Assembly: GCA_001972305.1 (NCBI GenBank)
Contig: BDDD01000910.1
Location: 118,914 to 182,913 of the forward strand
Direction: 5' to 3'
DNA length: 64,000 nt
DNA from: Cephalotus follicularis
Taxonomy: Eukaryota; Streptophyta; Magnoliopsida; Oxalidales; Cephalotaceae
The notes beneath the pieces are model-generated. The model did not search any database and was not told the DNA's origin. It worked only from the letters and a program-made list of their open reading frames with translations. Made by a program: the position numbers and the translations under genes. Positions 33,529 to 43,693 of this stretch are shown here, piece by piece; within the stretch, counting starts at the first letter, position 1, and the number at the start of each line of letters is the position of its first letter.

Positions 33529-34921
33529 ATGACAATGAACTCAAACATGGGAGAAAGCCAAAACATCTCAAAACCCCCTTACTTCGATGGCAATAACTAT
33601 AGCCATTGGAAGGCTAAGATGACCATTTTCATTCAATCCCTTGACTATAACCTTTGGGACCTCATTGTTGATGGTCCAAATCTTCCCACCATTACTCTTG
33701 AAAATGGGGAAGTAGTCTCCAAGCCTAGGAATCTATATGATGACAATGATAGGAAGAGAGTCCAAATAAATGCTAAGGCTAAGCATATTATTATTTGTGC
33801 CATAAATTCAAATGATTTCAATAGAATTTCATCTTGCATTTCCGCCAAGGAAATGAGGGATAGACTTGAGGTCACCTACGAAGGGACCAATTAAGTTAAG
33901 GAGGCCAAAGTTAGCATGCTTGTTCATGAGTATGAAATGTTCACCATGAATGAGAACGAAGATATTAAATCTATGTTCTCTAGATTTACAAACATTATTA
34001 ATGCTTTACAAGCTTTAGATAAGACATATTCTAACAGTGAAATGGTGAGAAAAATTCTTAGGTGCTTTCCAAGATCATGGATGCCAAAGGTCACCGCAAT
34101 TGAGGAAGCAAAGAACCTCAATGTTCTTGCATTGGAAGATCTCCTTGGGTCATTGATGACTCATGAATTATCAATGCAAAAGAAGGATGACGTGAAGAAA
34201 ATGAGAAGAAGAAGAAGAATATTGTTGCCTTAAAGTCATCCCAAACCAAAGATTCCGAGGATGATGATGATGAATATGAAGAACTAGCATTTATCACCCG
34301 GAGATTCAAGAGGTTTCTTGCCAGCAAAAAGAAATTTGGTGGAAGGCCAAATAAGAAATTCCACCAAAAGGGAGAGGCAAGCAAGCTTGAAGAAATTATA
34401 TGCTTCGAGTGCAATAAACCAGGGCACTACAAAAGTGATTGCCCTCACCTCAAGAAGAAGGACATTTTGAAGAACAAGAAGAAGAAGGCTATGATCGCAA
34501 CTTGGGATGATAGTGATGAGTCCAGCTCGGATGAAGACTCAAACGAAGAGGTGTCTCAAATAGCATTGATGTCCTTGGAAGAACAAGAAGAAGAAGAAAA
34601 CGATGAGGTAACATATGACGAACTTGTATTATTAGTAGAAAAATATAGTTCTATGATTGCTTCTTTGAAGAAAAAGGTTAACTCATTAACTAATGAAAAT
34701 GATGAACTAAAATTGGCTAAGGAAGAAACCTCAAATGAAATTGAGGTAGACCTCCTGGAAAATGAAATAGCTTACCTTGTAAAGGAGAACAAAAATCTCG
34801 AGGAGGAGATAGAAGCTTTAAAGAAAACCTTCTCAAGGTTTTCTAATAGTAGTGAGAAGCTTGAGAATCTCCTTGGGATGCAAAGATGTGTATTTGATAA
34901 AGCCGGACTGGGATATGAAGA
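33529..34921 (+). pseudogene. gag: Sire1 gag, N-terminal part
   Basis: Starts MTMNSNMGESQ; KPPYFDGNNYSHWKAKM and the UBN2-type gag domain follow. A TAA near 33892 replaces a usual Gln, and a frame change near 34200 in a GAA/AGA run shifts the reading. A zinc knuckle CFECNKPGHYKSDC lies near 34400-34443. The acidic Ser/Asp/Glu stretch and a predicted coiled coil (Leu/Lys/Glu heptads) from about 34620 to 34860 are the Sirevirus gag hallmark. The frame is then cut by Sire2 at 34922 and picks up again after 37843. Confidence 0.87.
34917..34921. repeat. Left target-site duplication of Sire2
   Basis: GAAGA here and at 37839-37843. The Sire1 gag reading frame fits together across the duplication. 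Confidence 0.9.
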
Positions 34922-35981
34922 TGTTGGTTTTTTTGCCACTCCTTTATTTGTGTTAAAGATTATGTTTCGATGATTAACAAACAAGTAACCATCAATAAAT
35001 ACTTGTATGCATGTTTTGATTTATTACAATTTCATATACTCACTTGGTTGTATTGTTGAAAGTGTTGCAAAGGTTCTAAATTGCATAAACAAGCATACAG
35101 TCGACTGCCAACATTTGACCAGCCGACTGGACCTTCAAACAAACCCAGAACCTGCATTTGCACTCCAGACAGCCGACTGCCACTGGGCTCCAGTCGACTG
35201 CCGTGACACACCAGTCGACTGCCAAGGCTTTCCAGTCGACTGCCAAGAGGTGCACATTTCAACCAGTAGCTTTGGAAATCGAATTTCAAGCCCAAACAGC
35301 CGACTGGAACAGAGCATCAGTCGACTGCCCAGTCCATCCAGCCGACTGCCTTTCTCCAACGGCTATAATTACAAATGCACAACATTTTACCAGCCGACTG
35401 CAAGGAAAATCCAGCCGACTGGATTTGGTCTGAATGCACAAAAATAGATCCGTTGGAGGATCTCTATAAAAGGAAGAATGTGGTATTTTTACATAAGTGA
35501 CACATCAAGAGATAACAAGCAAATACACATTACTTCCAAGCAACACTAGAGCTACTCTACATCTTTCAAATCAATATCCAAAGCTTGTAATTAGCTACAA
35601 CTTTCATATCCAACCTATTGAAAGGTTATTGTAAACACAACACCAATCACTTTTATCATTCTTTGTAATAGAGGGGAGTGAACCCTTGTAAGGTGTTTCA
35701 TTGATTTACACCCGGAAATTAAATCAAGTGTAAAGGTGGTTTGCTTTGATTTGCACCCGTAAGCCGAAAATCAAAGGTTGCTAGTGGATTCTAGTGAAAA
35801 CTCAAGAGGTCTTGAGAAAGTGGACGTAGGCACGGATTTGCCGAACCACTATAAATTTGTTTGCACTCTCTATCCTTTACCTCCTTATTTATTTTTTATT
35901 ATGTGATTGTTTATGTTCATAACTTAATTTGTTAATTCCGCGAACATTGCATTAGTTAAAGGTTGCCATACTTTACTTTCA
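34922..35981 (+). repeat. Sire2 5' LTR
   Basis: TGTTGGTTTT to ACTTTCA. Contains the CAGTCGACTG/CAGCCGACTG cluster (about 35097-35425) and a TATA box TATAAAAG at 35464-35471. Bases from about 35504 to the end match the 3' LTR. Open frames on both strands at 35007-35447 arise from the repeat and are not genes. Confidence 0.83.
35097..35425. repeat. CAGTCGACTG/CAGCCGACTG cluster in Sire2 LTR
   Basis: About twelve copies; roughly half are the perfect palindrome CAGTCGACTG and half the CAGCCGACTG variant, all just upstream of the TATA box. Confidence 0.88.
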
Positions 35982-35989
35982 GTTAAAGG

Positions 35990-36742
35990 TTGCCCCAAAT
36001 TTGTCCATGCACCGGCATCACAAACTTCAATGATATCGAAAGATCCGATGCATTAGAAATTTGCTTAGAACGACCTAATGTCAATCCTATTATGACCGTC
36101 ACTAGTAGCCATTTGCCCATAGCTACCCGTATTCTCTTATTGCTAGTTACAAACACTTTGTTGCCAAAGGAAGGCTCGCATACACTTCCATCCGAGCGAG
36201 ACCTAAAATTAATAGCTTGCATTAAGAATGGAACCCTTGTCAATCTCCCATATCTTATTGTCAACCATATCTTGTCAAGACCCAATCACCTCCCATACCC
36301 CATGCTCCTAAGTAGAATTTTAGCTACCCTTGACATTGACCTAAGTGATGAACACAATTTCAAACCAAAATCCAAACAATTGATCAATAAAGCCGGTTTA
36401 AGAAGTTGTAATATCAAGTTTGAGGATGATCAATGGGTAAAGATACAAGCTATGGGAAGAGCACCGGTGAGGGCACCGGATGTAGATATTGGTGGAGAAG
36501 TTGGAGAAGAATAGGAAGAAGATGATGATGGAGATAGATTCGAAGTGAGGCCAAGTGGAAGTGGAAGTGGAAGTGGTAGTAGTCGGCCAACCATGGAGTC
36601 GCTTCAAGCTAAAATGGAATACATTCAAGGAAGGGTGGATCAAATTTATGATCGTTTAGACTCCCAAGACGCGCAAATGGCCCAAGTGATTCAAATGCTC
36701 CAAAATGCCTACCCTCAACCACCACCTCCCGGATCTTCTTGA
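35990..36742 (+). pseudogene. Putative plant transposon-domain protein in Sire2
   Basis: The reading from 35990 has no ATG at its start. It contains RSDALEICLERPNVNP, then TNTLLPKEGSH and a NLPYLIVNHIL...LPYPMLLSRIL region. I recognise these from the uncharacterised 'putative plant transposon protein' domain often found inside plant retroelements. A TAG near 36512 breaks it. The same frame then continues with an acidic stretch, a Gly-Ser run, a coiled coil (MESLQAKMEYIQGRVDQIYD) and a PPPP end, stopping at 36740-36742. Its function in retroelements is not known. No frame damage other than the single stop is seen. Confidence 0.65.
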
Positions 36743-37342
36743 GCAAACATCCTATGCATTTCATATTTTAGTTTTGTTATGTGTAATGAACTTGTTGTGA
36801 GTTTTTATCTTGGAGTTTGTGTTTAACTTGGTGTCTTTATTATGACTTTGAAGTTTATGTAATGAACTTGCTTTGTTATTGATGGAATGGTTTTATATTA
36901 TGTTGATGGAGTTCAATATATATATGGATTATGCTTGTTGTTATGTTGATTCCTCTCCATAGGTTTCAATTTGAGTATGACTTAGTTAAAGAAAAATTTG
37001 TTTTTTACTCTAGCACAATTGCTAATTGCTTAAAACATATGCTATGATTAAGGGGGAGTCTCTTTGAACTTTTTGTTGCTTGACAAAAAGGGGGAGATGA
37101 TTATTGGAAATTGCATAGATTGGTATTGCATTGATGGTAAAAATTAAGTATTGCACTTGCATATTGCTTAAAAGTATACATTGTTTTATATTGTCTTTTT
37201 AAGTCTAGGCATACAAAAAGGGGGAGAATCTTTTGATAAATTACTTGGACAAATGCTTAAGACTTGATAATTGATAGATGAGTTAATTTCAGAAAGTTAT
37301 ATATCAAAATCATGCAATATTAGGCTTGTTTTGTCAATCATC

Positions 37343-37355
37343 AAAAAGGGGGAGA
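37343..37355 (+). promoter_or_regulatory. Sire2 polypurine tract
   Basis: AAAAAGGGGGAGA directly before the 3' LTR. Similar tracts lie at about 37050, 37085-37097 and 37215-37227. Confidence 0.8.
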
Positions 37356-37356
37356 T

Positions 37357-37838
37357 TGACATCAAGAGATAACAAGCAAATACACATTACTTCCAAGCAA
37401 CACTAGAGCTACTCTACATCTTTCAAATCAATATCCAAAGCTTGTAATTAGCTATAACTTTCATATCCAACCTATTGAAAGGTTATGGTAAACACAACAC
37501 CAATCACTTTTATCATTCTTTGTAATAGAGGGGAGTGAACCCTTGTAAGGTGTTTCATTGATTTACACCCGAAAATTAAATCAGGTGTAAAGGTGGTTTG
37601 CTTTGATTTGCACCCGTAAGCCGAAAATCAAAGGTTGCTAGTGGATTCTAGTGGAAACTCAAGAGGTCTTGAGAAAGTGGACGTAGGCACGGATTTGCCG
37701 AACCACTATAAATTTGTTTGCACTCTCTATCCTTTAACTCCTTATTTATTTGTTATTATGTGATTGTTTATGTTCATAGCTTAATTTGTTAATTCCGCGA
37801 ACATTGTATTAGTTAAAGGTTGCCATACTTTACTTTCA
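37357..37838 (+). repeat. Sire2 3' LTR, 5'-truncated
   Basis: TGACATCAAGAG to ACTTTCA, matching 35504-35981. The upstream 580 bp, including all palindromes and the TATA box, are absent, with short homology (ACATCAAGAG) at the break. Confidence 0.85.
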
Positions 37839-37843
37839 GAAGA

Positions 37844-38365
37844 AATGAACAATGTCAAGTTTTATCAAACATTCTTTGATAGGAAGGAGAAAATTGAAAA
37901 GGAAAAGGTTGAAAAGGCCAAGATTAAAAAGAAAAACTTGTGTGACTATTGTGGTAAAATTGGACACACATCTTTGACTTGCTTCCATAAAAAGAATGCT
38001 ATGTTTAGGAAGAACTTGATTAGATCATGCAATTTTTGTGGTAAACATGGACACACACACTCACAATGTTATCATAGGAAAAATGCCATGAGTAAGAAAA
38101 ATATCATGTGTACACATTGTGGTAAATATGGTCATGCTTTTTTATCTTGTTTTCATAGAAGAAATAATGTGCATAAAAGACATGTAATTGTGTCTAGAAA
38201 TATTTGTGGTAACAATGGCCATACCTATACATCATGTTTTTACAAACAAAATGCATTGAATGACTTGAACTTCTCTAGAACAAAAAGAAGTTGGGTTCCG
38301 AAAGGAACCATTTTGACTAACCCCAAAGGACCCAAAGTTTGTTGGGTACCTCAAACGAAAATTTG
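37844..38365 (+). pseudogene. Sire1 gag C-terminal zinc-knuckle array
   Basis: A Lys/Glu-rich lead is followed by four CX2CX3GHX(4,5)C knuckles in a row (CDYCGKIGHTSLTC, CNFCGKHGHTHSQC, CTHCGKYGHAFLSC and a fourth whose first Cys is lost, N-I-C-G-N-N-G-H). Each is followed by FHKKNAM-like spacers. It ends with the Sirevirus-type TNPKGPKVCWVP motif and stop TGA at 38363. A second stop precedes the protease frame. The knuckles would bind element RNA. Confidence 0.85.
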
Positions 38366-38381
38366 AATTTTATGTTTGTAG

Positions 38382-39347
38382 GTGTGCTTGAAGGCATTAT
38401 CCAAGAAGACACAATGGTACTTGGATAGTGGATGCTCCAAGCATATGACGGGCGACAAGAGTCTATTCGTCAAATATGAACCAAAGGAAGGAGGAGAAGT
38501 AACATTCGGAGCCAATGCAAAAGGAAAAATCAAAGGTGTTGGCTCCATAGGTAACCTCAAAACTTCTATTCATAATGTGTTATTTGTTAATGGACTTAAG
38601 CACGATCTATTGAGCATAAGTCAATTATGTGACAAGGATTGTAAAGTCGTTTTTGAAAAGGACTTGTGCAAGGTAATAGATATAAATAATGGTTAAGTAA
38701 AGTTTATTGGACATAGACATGGAAATGTATATGTGGTAGACATAGATGACTTAGTTAATATTAAATGTTTAGTTTCCATGAATGATGATAGTTGGCTATG
38801 GCATGCAAGACTAGGTCATGTAGGTATGACAACCATAACCAAGCTTTTGAAACATGAACTAGTTAAAGGACTTCCTAAGATTAGTTTTGAAAAGGATAGA
38901 GTTTGTGATGCATGCCAATATGGAAAACAAACTAGAGCATCTTTTCAAAGCAAGAACATTGTATCCACAACTAGGCCTTTACAACTTTTACATATAGACT
39001 TATTTGGACCAATAGATGTTAGAAGCCTAGGACGAAAATCATATGCCATGGTCATTGTAGACGATTTCTCTAGATATACATGGACTATTTTCCTAGCCCA
39101 CAAAAGTGAATCTTTTAAAAAAATTTCAAACTTTTGCAAAATAGTTCAAAATGAAAAAGACACTTCAATTTCTAAAATTAGAAGTGATCATGGAAAAGAA
39201 TTTGAAAATCACTTGTTTGAAAACTTTTGTAATGAAAATGGTTTTATACATGAGTTCTCCACTCCTACAACACCTCAACAAAATGGGGTTGTTGAGAGGA
39301 AAAATAGAACTCTACAAGAAATGTGTAGAACTCTTTTGAATGAAAAT
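38382..39347 (+). pseudogene. pol: Sire1 protease and integrase, truncated
   Basis: Copia protease with W-Y-L-D-S-G-C-S-K-H-M-T-G at about 38410-38450, then a TAA at 38694. From 38733: gag-pre-integrase zinc motif (WHARLGH ... VCDACQYGK), and the integrase core with first Asp in HIDLFGP near 38996, second in IRSDHGKEF near 39185 and Glu in VVERKNRTLQ near 39292. All three catalytic residues are present. About 18 codons after the Glu it meets the inverted LTR end at 39348. Reverse transcriptase and RNase H are absent. Confidence 0.9.
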
Positions 39348-39541
39348 TGAATAAACTACAAGGGGGGGGTGAATTGTAGTTTCTAAAAATTCTAAGCTTA
39401 TTTGCAAAGATTAAGAACAATAAGCAAACATAATATGAACAAGATGTAAAGAGATAGAGTTTAGAGATGTGCAAACACTAGTTTTAGAGTGGTTCGGCCA
39501 AACTCTTGCCTACGTCCACTTTTCCCAAGGATCTCCTTGAG
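39348..39541 (-). repeat. Inverted Sire LTR end
   Basis: Plus strand TGAATAAACTACAAGGGGGGGG is the reverse complement of a Sire1-type LTR terminus. About 190 bp match the Sire1 LTR in reverse, then the similarity fades after CTCCTTGAG. It begins with an exact LTR end, so a second Sire element probably landed here in reverse and was then trimmed. Confidence 0.82.
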
Positions 39542-39747
39542 ATAAGTCTCTTTCATCCACGTGTAAGCTAGATCTTCGGTCTTCTTACTGAGTCTCTCTT
39601 TGCTCTGAATTTGATACATATATTTACCAATTTTTTGGTTTGGTATTTGTGTTTCTTCGCATTGATCGTTCTGTGGGGGTAGTGCGTGTGATTTTGTTTG
39701 CATTAATTTTATAAATGTATTATTTTTTGTACCCACTGGATTGAAAT

Positions 39748-39763
39748 CCTGGCTCCGCCACTG
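39748..39763 (-). repeat. Possible hAT-type terminal repeat
   Basis: On the minus strand CAGTGGCGGAGCCAGG, resembling the terminal repeats I associate with plant hAT elements. It directly abuts the monooxygenase exon, as an insertion breakpoint would. No second end or 8-bp duplication was found, so the element is at best one-ended. Confidence 0.4.
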
Positions 39764-40141
39764 ATCAAAAACTTTCCTACAGAACTGATAGAAATGGTAG
39801 CAAACAGTGAGTCAGACTCGTTGTCCCTCACACGCGTGAGGTATCGTGCCCCGTGGGATATACTACTTGGAAGGTTTCATAAAAGAATGGTGGGAGTGGT
39901 TGGGGATGCCATGCATGTAATGGGTCCATTTCTAGGATAAGGTGGCTCTGCTGGTGTTGAGGATGCCTTTGTTCTTTCCAGATGCTTAGCACATACCTTA
40001 AAACAAGTTGAATCAACAGCTGTGAGTGGAAGGCAAACCATCGTAATTAGTAAAGTTGGAGAAGCATTGGATCAATATGTCAAAGAAAGGAGGATGAGAT
40101 TGTTGCAGTTGTTTACACAACTTATCTTGTTGGTTCACTAA
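39764..40141 (+). pseudogene. FAD-dependent monooxygenase 3' exon, broken
   Basis: A 126-codon frame reads ELIEMV, SLSLTRVRYRAPWDILLG, then the FAD-binding motif VVGDAMHVMGPFLG, a stop (TAA where the family has Gln), GGSAGVEDAFVLSRCLA, and a C-terminal EALDQYVKERRMR, ending with TAA at 40139. These are motifs of plant salicylate hydroxylase-like/MO1-MO2 flavin monooxygenases (GD...P...G-Q-G-G). The 5' exons are missing: the frame begins at the hAT-like end. The internal stop comes from one C-to-T change. It was probably a host gene destroyed by insertions. Confidence 0.82.
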
Positions 40142-41156
40142 TCCAAACTTCATCATCACTCGTGAAATTTGGATGTATTATTTTAATGATTCTTCTTTTT
40201 AACAGCCCAATTGCTCATACTTGATATAATTGCAGCCAACTATGACAATATGTTGTAGTTTAGCTCTTATTAGGGCTGTAAAAGTTCAAACAGTTATATT
40301 TAACACATTTGGCATGTGATAATAAAACTGACATGTTTAGAATGACTTTCTCTGAATGCTCTGTCCTTAATAAATAATAGGTTTATTTAAGAAATCTTCG
40401 AATATGTAATGAAATAGAAAGTACAAAGATTTTTATTATAAAAGATTTAATATAGTAGACAATAAAGTCTTCAAAGCTTTGATATATAGAGACATATACA
40501 CATGGTAGGTTATGTAATGAATATTTGTTTTGTTAATAAAAAATCTAATTTATATTTTTTTTAATAAATTTCTCTAATATAAAAAAAATGATATGAAATC
40601 GTCTCTGACATAAATGATGTAATTTGATAAGAATTTTTATAAATTTTAATATTTGACAAAGAAAAATAATAAATAATCTAAATTCATAATTTAAAGGACA
40701 AAACTATGAATAGTATAAATTTTATTTAGTTTATTACCAATAACTAATTAAAATAAACATTTATAATTTTATGTCCATTTCAGTCATTTAAAATGTTGTT
40801 CAAAAATATATTTACCAAACACATATTCACTACTACAAAATCACTTTTATATTGAATTTACCGAACGTTTATTAAATTTATCAAACATTTTCACCTTATT
40901 TATAACACTTTTGACAAAAGAACTTTTATTAAAAATAATTTCAAAATGCACTTTTCTATTATTTATTCGGTGTGACCATTGATAATGCAAAACAAATGTT
41001 GTAATCCCCATTTTCCCACGTCTTTTCTTAAGAAAGAATGCTCAAGCAATTTTAGTATTAACACTATTTTGTAATCATTCACACCTCAAATAATACGTGA
41101 TTAATAGTCTCTCACTCTCAAAAAGTGTCATCCATTTTGTACGTAACGTGTTTACT
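40142..41156. other. AT-rich spacer; no gene seen
   Basis: Long A/T runs, no domain-bearing frame, no terminal repeats recognised. Confidence 0.6.
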
Positions 41157-41600
41157 GTTTTTTTTTTCTTTCTTCTACCTATTTTATTTATTGATTTGTT
41201 TATTCTATTTCCTTTATTTAAGGCAAAAACAGGATACCAAAATAACGCCACCACTCCTTTTATTATCTTCTGTTACATTTTACTCTCTAGTCTCAAAACT
41301 CACACAGCACACAAATTCTAGGTGTTCCTATCTGTTGTTTATACATTTCACGACTCATGACGCCTTTATTGCTTTGTTGCATGCTATCGGTAAGTTTTCA
41401 ATCCAAGTTTTTATATATTGTTTTGTCAGATCTGATACAATATATGCATATGAAGGTGGATCTGAGCAGATTTTGCCAGATCTGATACAATATATGCATA
41501 TGAAGTTAACTATTTAATTGTTAAAACCTTTTCATCATCTGGATGTTAATGGAAGATATGTGAATTTATAACTCTGTTGAAGATACGTGAATTGATGAGA
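41157..41600 (+). other. Leader segment duplicated at 52277-52800
   Basis: Matches 52277-52800 in order: the TTGATTTGTTTATT and ATTTAAGGCAAAAA stretch, TTTTACTCTCTAG, GACGCCTTT, and GCATGCTATCG followed by GTAAGT-like sequence (41390 on). The last looks like a 5' UTR exon end with a donor site. In the copy at 52635 it precedes the L7Ae gene. A local direct repeat TCTGATACAATATATGCATATGAAG occurs twice at 41429-41502. Confidence 0.65.
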
Positions 41601-42256
41601 ACGGTATCCTTATTTTTATTATTATAATTATTGCTTGGATTGCATGCTAGCAATTTTTAGCATTTGAGTTTTTATTTTATGTTTAAATTTTTCACTTCAA
41701 TAATATATGTTTTTTAATTTTGTGAAGGAGGTACAAAAAAGATGAAAGAATTATCCACTTTGATTGGGTGGTGCTCTCAAATATTTGGGTAATTTTCTTT
41801 AGTTTTATGATTGATTTATTTATTCATTTGTATATTTGTCAGTTTGGTTAAATCTTTTTATGATAAATTTGGTTTGTGCGGATCACCGACGAACGAAATG
41901 TATGTCTGTATTATAATTTTAGTATATTGCTTATTTGTGCGGATCATCGGATGTGTGGTGTGAGCATTTTTGTGATTTATTGTTTTTGAGGTACTATTTA
42001 TCTATTGAAATTGCGTGGTGACTTAATGGTAGGAAATCGCTCGATCATACTTGTTCTAGTCTGGCAAGTCTCATTCTACTCAAGTGGTCTCATATCTTGA
42101 TTAAATCAGGGGAAATTTAGTGTGATCACCAATGAGGTCCTAATTTTTTTATTGCAGTAAATTTTATTTATTTACTATGCTTAAATGATATTTATTTTAT
42201 CTTTTGATTCAGTATAGAATGACAAATATCAAATATCAAAATTCGAAAATTCATTT

Positions 42257-42720
42257 CAGAAAGAATTATTTATGTTGGGTGTTAGATGTGAAATTGGATT
42301 TGGGTGCTAAAAAATTAAGGCAAATGATTGATGAAGAAAATGCAGTGTCATAAGAGGAATGTGTCACAACACTAATTTTCTTAAGGAATCGCATTGATGA
42401 TGTTTAAAGTATGAATATCTAACTGTTGATAATCCATTTGAATTGTGATAAAACGTAAATAATGGGTATGAGCGTTTGTTAAAAGCATTAAATGATTGGT
42501 TATAGTTACGATTTTAGGATTTTAAAACAGTTTCAGAATATAATTCCACTTTATTCAAAATTGTTTCGCAATTAAGAATGTGCGGTGAAGTTATCACCGA
42601 AGATATGTTGCTAGAGAAAACATATCAAACATTTTATGCATCCCATGTGTTATTGCAACAAAAGTATGGATGAAAAGAAGTTAAATACACAATACTTTCA
42701 AAACATCTGACATAATATAA
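42257..42720 (+). pseudogene. gag: Copia-type gag (UBN2) remnant
   Basis: Fragments in two frames: NYLCWVLDVKLDLGAKKLRQ, then FLRNRIDD, then FKTVSEYNSTLFKIVSQLR, then TEDMLLEKTYQTFYASHVLLQQ. They match, in order, the gag-like protein common in plant genomes (KNYLSWVLDA..., DFKTVSEYNS..., MLEKTFTTFHASNV...). Six or more stops and at least one frameshift are present; no pol or LTR was found next to it. It lies between the leader segment and the LYR gene. Confidence 0.75.
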
Positions 42721-43693
42721 ACATCAAGTTAATCACAAAGCTTCTCTGAATAATTCAAATATACTAAGCTAAAATGCTAAAGACAAATTGCTCAAAAAAT
42801 AATGCAAATGACATTGTGCCGCAAACTGGATTTTAATTATTTAGCATACTACTTATGTTCATATAGGCTTTCAATCTATTTTAATAACATTGTGTCTTTG
42901 GAGGTGACAAAGCTTTCATAGCACTATTTACCTTAGAATGCAAAAAGAAAACCCAATTTAAATTGTTCATAAAAAGCTGTTAAGTGTATTCAACTCTATT
43001 GAAGTACTCAAAGCACTACCATAATTTTTTTTTTAACATGATGGAGCAATAATAATGAGTAACAGAAAAATATAGGCTAAAGGTATTTTGGTCTTCCATT
43101 TGAATAATATTGTTTTATAGTATTAATTAGAATGAGTCAATCGCCACTAGAAGCTTAAAAAGATTAGACATTCTTGTAATATGGACCTTAGTTATTCTCC
43201 ATTGTCAAGTTTCAAGTGTATAAGCCATGTAATCCGCAATATTTGTATAATTCAACCCAAATAACAAAATACAGTAAGTTGATCACATGTGTTTCTTTTC
43301 AAAATTATCAAATACCATCTGTCTTGTCCATTTTATTTATTTGGAGACTTCTTCTTTTTATAAAGTATGCTTTTAAGATTGTTATATTTTGTCAAGCCTT
43401 TCATGATCATCTATATCAATTCAAAAGAATTGAATGGTGTTGTGATGACACTAAAAAACATGTTATGATATTAAACATAACAAAAGTAATGCAAAGGAAG
43501 CAATTTTGAATCCTAATGAAATCAAATGTGATTTCAGGGGTTAATTTAGTGTTTGTGCTGTCTTTGTTACAGCGCTAGAATGCTCAATCATTTTTTTTTA
43601 ATTTCCTTTTTGCTTAAATGATTTTATCGCAGTTTTTGTGACTTTTTGTGACAATGTGTTTGTACTGGTTAGTCCTCTTCCTCCATTTGCTTT

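Larger units (their letters stand above)
34922..37838 (+). mobile_element. Sire2: non-autonomous Sire-like element with captured ORF
   Basis: 2917 bp with GAAGA target duplications. A 1060-bp 5' LTR is followed directly by an ORF with a plant transposon-type domain, then about 600 bp containing four purine tracts, then a 482-bp 3' LTR lacking the upstream half. No gag, protease, integrase or reverse transcriptase is present, and no primer site follows the 5' LTR. It must have moved with help from an autonomous Sirevirus or been trimmed later. The shared LTR parts differ at about nine positions in 480 by eye. Confidence 0.85.
32326..39347 (+). mobile_element. Sire1: truncated Sirevirus-type copia element
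   Basis: 5' LTR (32326-33469), iMet primer site, gag with coiled-coil tail and a separate zinc-knuckle array, protease and most of integrase. Sire2 (34922-37838) splits its gag. At 39348 an inverted Sire LTR end replaces the rest, so reverse transcriptase, RNase H and the 3' LTR are missing. The long gag with coiled-coil C-terminus fits the Sirevirus genus. Confidence 0.88.

Noticed and set aside
35007..35447. Open frames on both strands with repeated SRL/STG or QPT/QST residues
   Set aside because: They come from translating the CAGTCGACTG array in the Sire2 LTR.
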